Origin: Nissolia schottii
Taxonomy: Eukaryota > Streptophyta > Magnoliopsida > Fabales > Fabaceae
Assembly (NCBI GenBank): GCA_003254905.1
Contig: QANU01111459.1
Span: forward strand, 799,709-863,708
Length of the DNA stretch: 64,000 nt
Reading direction: 5' to 3'
The position numbers and the translations under genes are program-made. Under the pieces are notes generated by a model. That model saw nothing but the letters and a program-made list of their open reading frames with translations. It did not search any database and was not told the origin of the DNA. Shown here in pieces: positions 59,207 to 64,000 of the stretch. The stretch's first letter is position 1, and the number at the start of each line of letters is the position of its first letter.

Positions 59207-60103
59207 TCAAACATAAAGTAGGCAATCACTGGGCTTGCCGCTATTGTCCAAGGCGCCATTGTTGGTGTTACTTTGGAACACAACCTTCAGTCCCTCGCAA
59301 ACCGCCAGCACCGTCTCTCCTCTCGTCGACACCGTGCTAGTCTTGAAGGCAGCCGCCGTATATATCCTCAGAGTGAACGTCACGGACCCACCTTCTCGTT
59401 CCTTGGCAATCCCTCCCACGTCCACGCTCGTACCGCCGCTGGGCGACAGCGGCCTCACCGCCACTTCTCTCCTCTCCCGGGTACCCAACTCGAAACCCGG
59501 CGCGTAACCCCACGCGACTTGCTGGTCGCTTCTGTAGACCAGCTCCATCTTGAAATCCGAGAAGAAACCCCTGAGCCTGTCGTTGGGGTTGTCGACGGAG
59601 GCGACGGCGTTCCAATTGCCGGATAAGGGTGCGGTGGTGTTGAAATTCTCGACGGAGAGGGAGACAACCTTGAAAGCTGGGTTCCGGGGATGTAGAATTA
59701 GCGAGGTGAAGAGGGCGATGATGAATAACGTTGCCAACATTATGCAGCAACACATTGCGAAGCCCCTTATGAAGCCGGCCCCGCTTCTTCTGCCGCTGGT
59801 TTGATAGGTCTGTGGCTGTGGGCCCGGGTCATAGTAGGGATGTGGAGGAGGGTAATTATGGTATGCCTGGTTTGGAGGGTATTCGGTGGGGTACCCTCCT
59901 CCAGGAGGGTATCCGTGCCCTTGGCTAGGGTAGCCCATCGGTGGAGGGTAATACTGATACATCATATGGGGTGGTGGCGCCACTGCCGGAGGAGACGTCT
60001 GCTGCGGCGCTGCATCTTTGGTTGGTTGACCGGCGCAGTCGGAGGAGGAGGATGATGATTCTTTTAGGGGTCCTCTTTCATTACTGTGTGAAGGTGATCC
60101 CAT
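59207..60103 (-). CDS. NDR1/HIN1-like (hydroxyproline-rich LEA_2) protein with long Pro/Tyr/Gly-rich head
   Basis: Intronless, 298 residues, the longest NHL here. Residues 1-37 are Ser/Gly-rich and polar. Residues 38-100 are a Pro/Tyr/Gly tract with repeated YPP, YPPP and GYP units. One membrane segment lies at about 114-137 with a Cys cluster (CCC, 118-120). An LEA_2-like domain follows with NFNTTAPLSGNWN and DNPNDRLRGFFSDF (171-184), and a C-terminal SDCLLYV. Long Pro-rich heads mark a subset annotated as hydroxyproline-rich glycoproteins; At3g52460 near Arabidopsis SMXL3 is of this kind as I recall. A W-box core TTGACT is at 60240-60245, about 140 bp upstream. Function is not established. 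Confidence 0.9.
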   Translation of the reverse strand: MGSPSHSNERGPLKESSSSSSDCAGQPTKDAAPQQTSPPAVAPPPHMMYQYYPPPMGYPSQGHGYPPGGGYPTEYPPNQAYHNYPPPHPYYDPGPQPQTYQTSGRRSGAGFIRGFAMCCCIMLATLFIIALFTSLILHPRNPAFKVVSLSVENFNTTAPLSGNWNAVASVDNPNDRLRGFFSDFKMELVYRSDQQVAWGYAPGFELGTRERREVAVRPLSPSGGTSVDVGGIAKEREGGSVTFTLRIYTAAAFKTSTVSTRGETVLAVCEGLKVVFQSNTNNGALDNSGKPSDCLLYV

Positions 60104-60239
60104 GATGATTGCTCCTCGCTTCTCTCTCTCCCAATGATATTGTTCTCAGAGAAGAGAGAGAGAAAAGGGGAAGCAATGTGTTATGTTTTTTAGTTTTCGT
60201 TTGGAGAAGAAACCGAAGAAATGAACACACAAAAATAGG

Positions 60240-60245
60240 TTGACT
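60240..60245 (+). promoter_or_regulatory. W-box core upstream of the 60-kb NHL gene
   Basis: TTGACT lies 137 bp upstream of the ATG at 60103, on the opposite strand to the gene. It is a short motif, so the call is tentative. Confidence 0.35.
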
Positions 60246-60947
60246 AAATTCGCGTGAAGGTCGTAGGTTGTTTGTAATCACTAATCAGGCGAAGATGACA
60301 AGGATTGCCTACATTTCTTGGGATCCCCGGCCTCTTTCCTACCCTCTAATCAATGTTAAAAATGTTTTAGAAAAATAAAATAATGATATATTTTAAATTA
60401 ATAAAAAGTTTCACTATTTTTATACTCTAAAAAATTGACATTTTTTGCACAACATACATATGGAGAAATAAATATTATCTAACACATAATCAAATAGTAC
60501 TAAATATATCTATGTCCATGCACATATAAATAATTGGTGACAATGTTTATTTATCTATTTTATAATATTTATTTTTCTATGTGATATACACATTGTGTTA
60601 ATTTTTTAGAGAGTACGAGTAATATTTTGTTAATAAAATAATTCTGTACCAAAAACAATTAATAAAATATTTTTTTAAAAAGAATTAAAGTAATGGTATA
60701 TTTTTAAAGAATGATACTATACACTTATTTTTAGGGTTGTTAGCTTTGTTAAGTTGGACTAGACTTGACTTGCTAATATGAGCTCACACTAAAAAAAATG
60801 TTAAATATAGAAGAATTTTATAAAAAGTTAAATCCATACGCGGATTTTGTTGAATCAGGTTCATTTCGTTAGTTTGATACCTTGATTTTTATATTCTAGT
60901 CCTTGTATTCTTAAATGAAGTTCATTAACTTTTTCATCCGTGTTCAG

Positions 60948-61137
60948 ATTATTGCTGGTCTGCCTTTGGATATTATACCAGGATCCAATGACCCTACTAA
61001 TTTTTCATTACCACAGTTGGTTTTTATGTTGTTCTTCATATTAATATGGCATATATAATGTGTTATGCGTAGTTTAACTTCATTACTAAGACTTGTATTT
61101 TTAGCCTTTGCATAAACGTCTCTTTCCTGTTAATGGT
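60948..61137 (+). pseudogene. Captured fragment of DNA polymerase delta small subunit gene (POLD2-like)
   Basis: After an acceptor-like gttcag, the frame at 60948-61016 reads IIAGLPLDIIPGSNDPTNFS then LPQ, the conserved phosphoesterase-like segment of the polymerase delta small subunit. An 88-bp intron-like gap ends in tttttag, and the frame resumes at 61105 with PLHKRLFP, which continues that segment. The donor is now ttggtt instead of GT, and a stop follows at 61135. So two exon pieces and their intron were taken up together, which means capture at DNA level and not by retrocopying. The fragment lies inside the CACTA element. Confidence 0.75.
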
Positions 61138-61229
61138 TGAAGAATTCACAAATTATTTATTCTTGAAAGAAATTCAAACTATCAATTTGAAGATTTTGGA
61201 AGCGGCATACAATTGGAAGTAGAAATTGT

Positions 61230-61814
61230 CTTTTGGCCAGGGACGGAGGCATAAATCGGACAAGGGTGCCGAAAAATAATAAAATATATTATTAAATAAA
61301 TATTATAGTATATGTATACACACACATTAATATGTAAAAAAGGTAAACAATTTTAATTGAGAAAAGATAAATATAAATTTATCATAAATTTATTGTTGTT
61401 GAATGTTCGACTCGATATGTTGAATGAATGATATGATATAATGTTTTATAATTATGCTAGGAAAAAAAGGAGTGATTCAATTCATAAGTTCATAGCAAAT
61501 GAGATAATTATGTGTTGATTTAATTGCTTAATTCCATCTTTTTACTATGTCGTTAGAACTATATAGAATTTAAGTTTAAATTCAATGGTTTGTTTGTATT
61601 GTATTTTAAAAAAGTTAAATAATTAAAACCAAAATATGCTTGAGTAGGAGAAGAGTCTAATAGATGTAGGGGCCAAGAGGCAAAACAAGCCACTAGGTTG
61701 TCAAACATTTCTATTCTAATTATGCATTAGTATATATATGTAGTAATTTTGGAAATTCACAGGAGACCACAATCTCTACAAACCCCCCTCCTTAAATCCA
61801 TCCCTGCTTCCGGT
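61230..61814. mobile_element. hAT-like insert nested in the CACTA element, about 569 bp
   Basis: The left end CAGGGACGGAGG (61238) and inverted right end CAGGGATGGATTT (61806) resemble Ac-type hAT termini. Flanking 8-mers are cttttggc and cttccggt, which match at only five positions, so the duplication has decayed or the boundaries are slightly off. Non-coding interior. Confidence 0.55.
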
Positions 61815-62470
61815 GATAATTAGGTTTAATTAACAAAATTTTGTAGTGTTCATGCTTGATGTTTCTAGTGTGTACATTTGGGCAAAAGAGATCAACATTT
61901 AAGAGAGAGTTAAGCATTAGTATGTACATCTGGAGTTTTATTTTGTGTTTAAACACTAGTGTTATTTTAGTTTGTATTGAATAGTTTGTGTTATTTCAGT
62001 CTTAATTTGAACGTGCATAAACTCTAATTAAAAGTTTCTTATTGTTACTATTATTTTTGCAAGTATAGATTGTAAATAAAAATTTAATTTAATTAAACAA
62101 AAAACCAAAAAAATATAAATACTTTAAAATAGTACAGATAGATTTACTAATAAATTTTATCTATAGTATAATTAAAGATGATGATATTTCATTAATAATA
62201 TAGACATAAATGATTAATATTATAGATGGATTAAATTAACAAATTTTGTCAATATATTTATAGACGGATTTTAAATAATATTACAGACGGATAATATTAA
62301 TTAAATCCATATGTAGAATTCACACGAAATTCTACCAACAAGCTGATAACAGACGAAACCAATTCGTCTGTAAACATAACAAATCTATCTATAAAATTAA
62401 AAAATCGTCTATAATAATTAAATATTTATCTTTAAATTCGTCTATATTTAACATTTTTCTTGTAGTGTCA

Positions 62471-64000
62471 ACTCATGGCTCAACTTGTTAACAAATTCAA
62501 TTTTTAGACTCAAGTTTAATCCATTTAAAAACACACTTGAGCTGAAAATCAAATCAAACCAAATATTAAATAAATTATTTTAAATTTAACCTTGAATTTA
62601 TTATTAAAAAAATCTTTGTCCAGATAGATGTTAAGTCTCATCTCAAAACCTTTTTGACAAATACATATTACATTTACAACATAATTTGTATACCATAAGC
62701 ATTATATTTTTGTGAAATTATTGAATCACATTCATTGATTTTAACAACGACAATATAAACTAAATTATAATTTATCCTAAAAATATTCTCTTTTTTTTAA
62801 CATTTCTTAACAAATATTTTAAAAAACACTTATTAGTAAAATTCTTTATATATATATATATAAATAAAAGTATTTTGTTCTTGACTATAATATCTCTATA
62901 GACATTACAGTGACACTAATGTTTTGAAAGTTGTGATTTTTAAATCGGACTTACATAAATTATCCCTTAAATACTGATTGAAAAAAATATAGTCTAAATT
63001 ATTATTTGAGCGACAATCAAATTGGATTCTTTTAAATATGTCCAAAAAAAAAGTGAGATAGATAACACTGGTCAACTTTATACAGCACATAACCATTAGT
63101 AACTGAATGAACAGCGTTATCAACCAACCATGCATAGAGAAGTCTTTCTCTTTGCCTCATTAGCATCAATAATGCAGCCAGTGTTTTAAATTGCAGATGC
63201 AATTGCGAATGTAGTGGTAGTTGCGGTTGTAGAATTTGTAATTGCGGGGTAAACCACATAATTTAATTTTTTTTCATCTGTATTCATTGTAACTTTATAC
63301 ATATCTTTATTAATTAACATATTATGTATACTTTTATTAATATTTTAAGACTTTATACCATCTCAATAAATATTTTAAATTAGATTTATATATATAAAAT
63401 AAATAATTATTAAAATAATTATTCTAAATAGTAGTTTTAAAATATTATACAGGCATATACAAGTATAACAATAATAATGGACTATAAAATTACCAAAAGA
63501 TAGCACATGAAAAGGTAGTAAGAGATGGATTAATAACAGATGAAGATGAAATGACAGTATCTATGAAGAAAAAATAAGGAAGGTGAGAGAGGATGGGAAA
63601 GATAGTATTAGACGAATCAATAGTGAAAAAAATATCGCAAAGTGACAGATGAGAAAAGGATGTCAGACAAAGAGAAAATGAAGGTCGATTTTAACTTTTT
63701 TACGGCAATTATAGATACAATCCTATGAATTTGATTCACAACATAATTACGGTGCAATAGCGTTACAGAGCTTACCGCATTAATATTATGGTCCGATGCA
63801 ATAATGTGGACCACAATTTAAAACCATAATTACAAGCTGCCACTATACACAAACCCTTAATTAAATCAGAAAAAAAAAACAGAAATGCTCCATGTACACC
63901 CATAAACCATACACCCGTATATACACCAGTCTTTTATACGTTTTTATGCACAATTAATGATAATTATACGTATAGCGTATAACTATACACAACGCGCGCG
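62471..64000. other. Intergenic; MITE-end-like motif at the window edge
   Basis: AT-rich without recognisable genes. The last 115 bases contain tgtacacccata and tacacccgtata, shared with 43486-43540 and possibly one end of a repeat that continues beyond the window. Confidence 0.35.

Larger units (their letters stand above)
60784..62470. mobile_element. Non-autonomous CACTA element, 1681 bp, with 3-bp target duplication
   Basis: The element spans 60787-62467. The left end is CACTAAAAAAAATGTTAAATA and the inverted right end CACTACAAGAAAAATGTTAAA, the classic plant CACTA terminus. TCA is duplicated at 60784-60786 and 62468-62470. The right subterminal region has repeated tagacgga, agacgaa and cgtctgta words, as in CACTA subterminal repeats. 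No transposase. The interior holds a host-gene fragment at 60948-61137 and a hAT-like insert at 61238-61806. Confidence 0.88.

Overview
This is a nuclear plant genome window, most likely from a core eudicot. The intergenic DNA is AT-rich, the exons are GC-rich, and the genes present (SMXL3, NDR1/HIN1-like proteins) and the transposon types (hAT MITEs, CACTA, MULE, Ty3/gypsy, tRNA-derived SINEs) are all of land plants. I could not fix the genus. Nothing bacterial or viral was found. The assembly has one 290-base N gap inside a TA microsatellite (12781-13070) and three single N positions (25743, 29868, 43656), two of which sit inside inverted or palindromic repeats.

Layout. From 1 to 13 kb there is no clear gene. 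It holds a degenerate Ty3/gypsy remnant on the minus strand, a repeat family marked by the word ttgtgcac, a foldback element, a SINE copy, a 333-bp hAT MITE with perfect 8-bp target duplications, and an array of short palindromes. At 13583-16029 (+) lies a complete three-exon gene for an SMXL3-type Clp-like transcriptional regulator. From 16 to 32 kb there is another gene-poor stretch. It contains a foldback MITE, a Pack-MULE-like element that carries a piece of an ERF3-type repressor gene, and two more palindrome arrays.

From 32.3 to 60.1 kb, six intronless genes, all on the minus strand, encode NDR1/HIN1-like (NHL, LEA_2 domain) membrane proteins. Two are NHL3/NHL10(YLS9)-like (32.3 and 40.9 kb), two are NHL1/NHL12-like tandem copies (44.6 and 48.6 kb), and two are divergent, with Pro/Tyr-rich N termini (55.8 and 59.2 kb). 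A truncated NHL pseudogene with a duplicated promoter sits at 36.4-36.9 kb between the first two. Two further hAT elements with 8-bp target duplications, Stowaway-like MITEs and SINEs fill the spacers. At 60.8-62.5 kb a non-autonomous CACTA element with a 3-bp target duplication carries an exon-intron fragment resembling the DNA polymerase delta small subunit, and it is itself interrupted by a hAT-like insert.

How the genes relate. The NHL proteins are plasma-membrane proteins linked to defence and stress. Several have W-box or G-box motifs upstream. SMXL3 is a nuclear repressor-type protein needed for phloem formation. From memory, Arabidopsis also has SMXL3 (At3g52490) within a few genes of NHL genes (At3g52460, At3g52470), so this looks like old microsynteny plus local tandem amplification, not a functional operon. 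The most unusual structures are the three palindrome-array loci and the two transposons carrying host-gene fragments.
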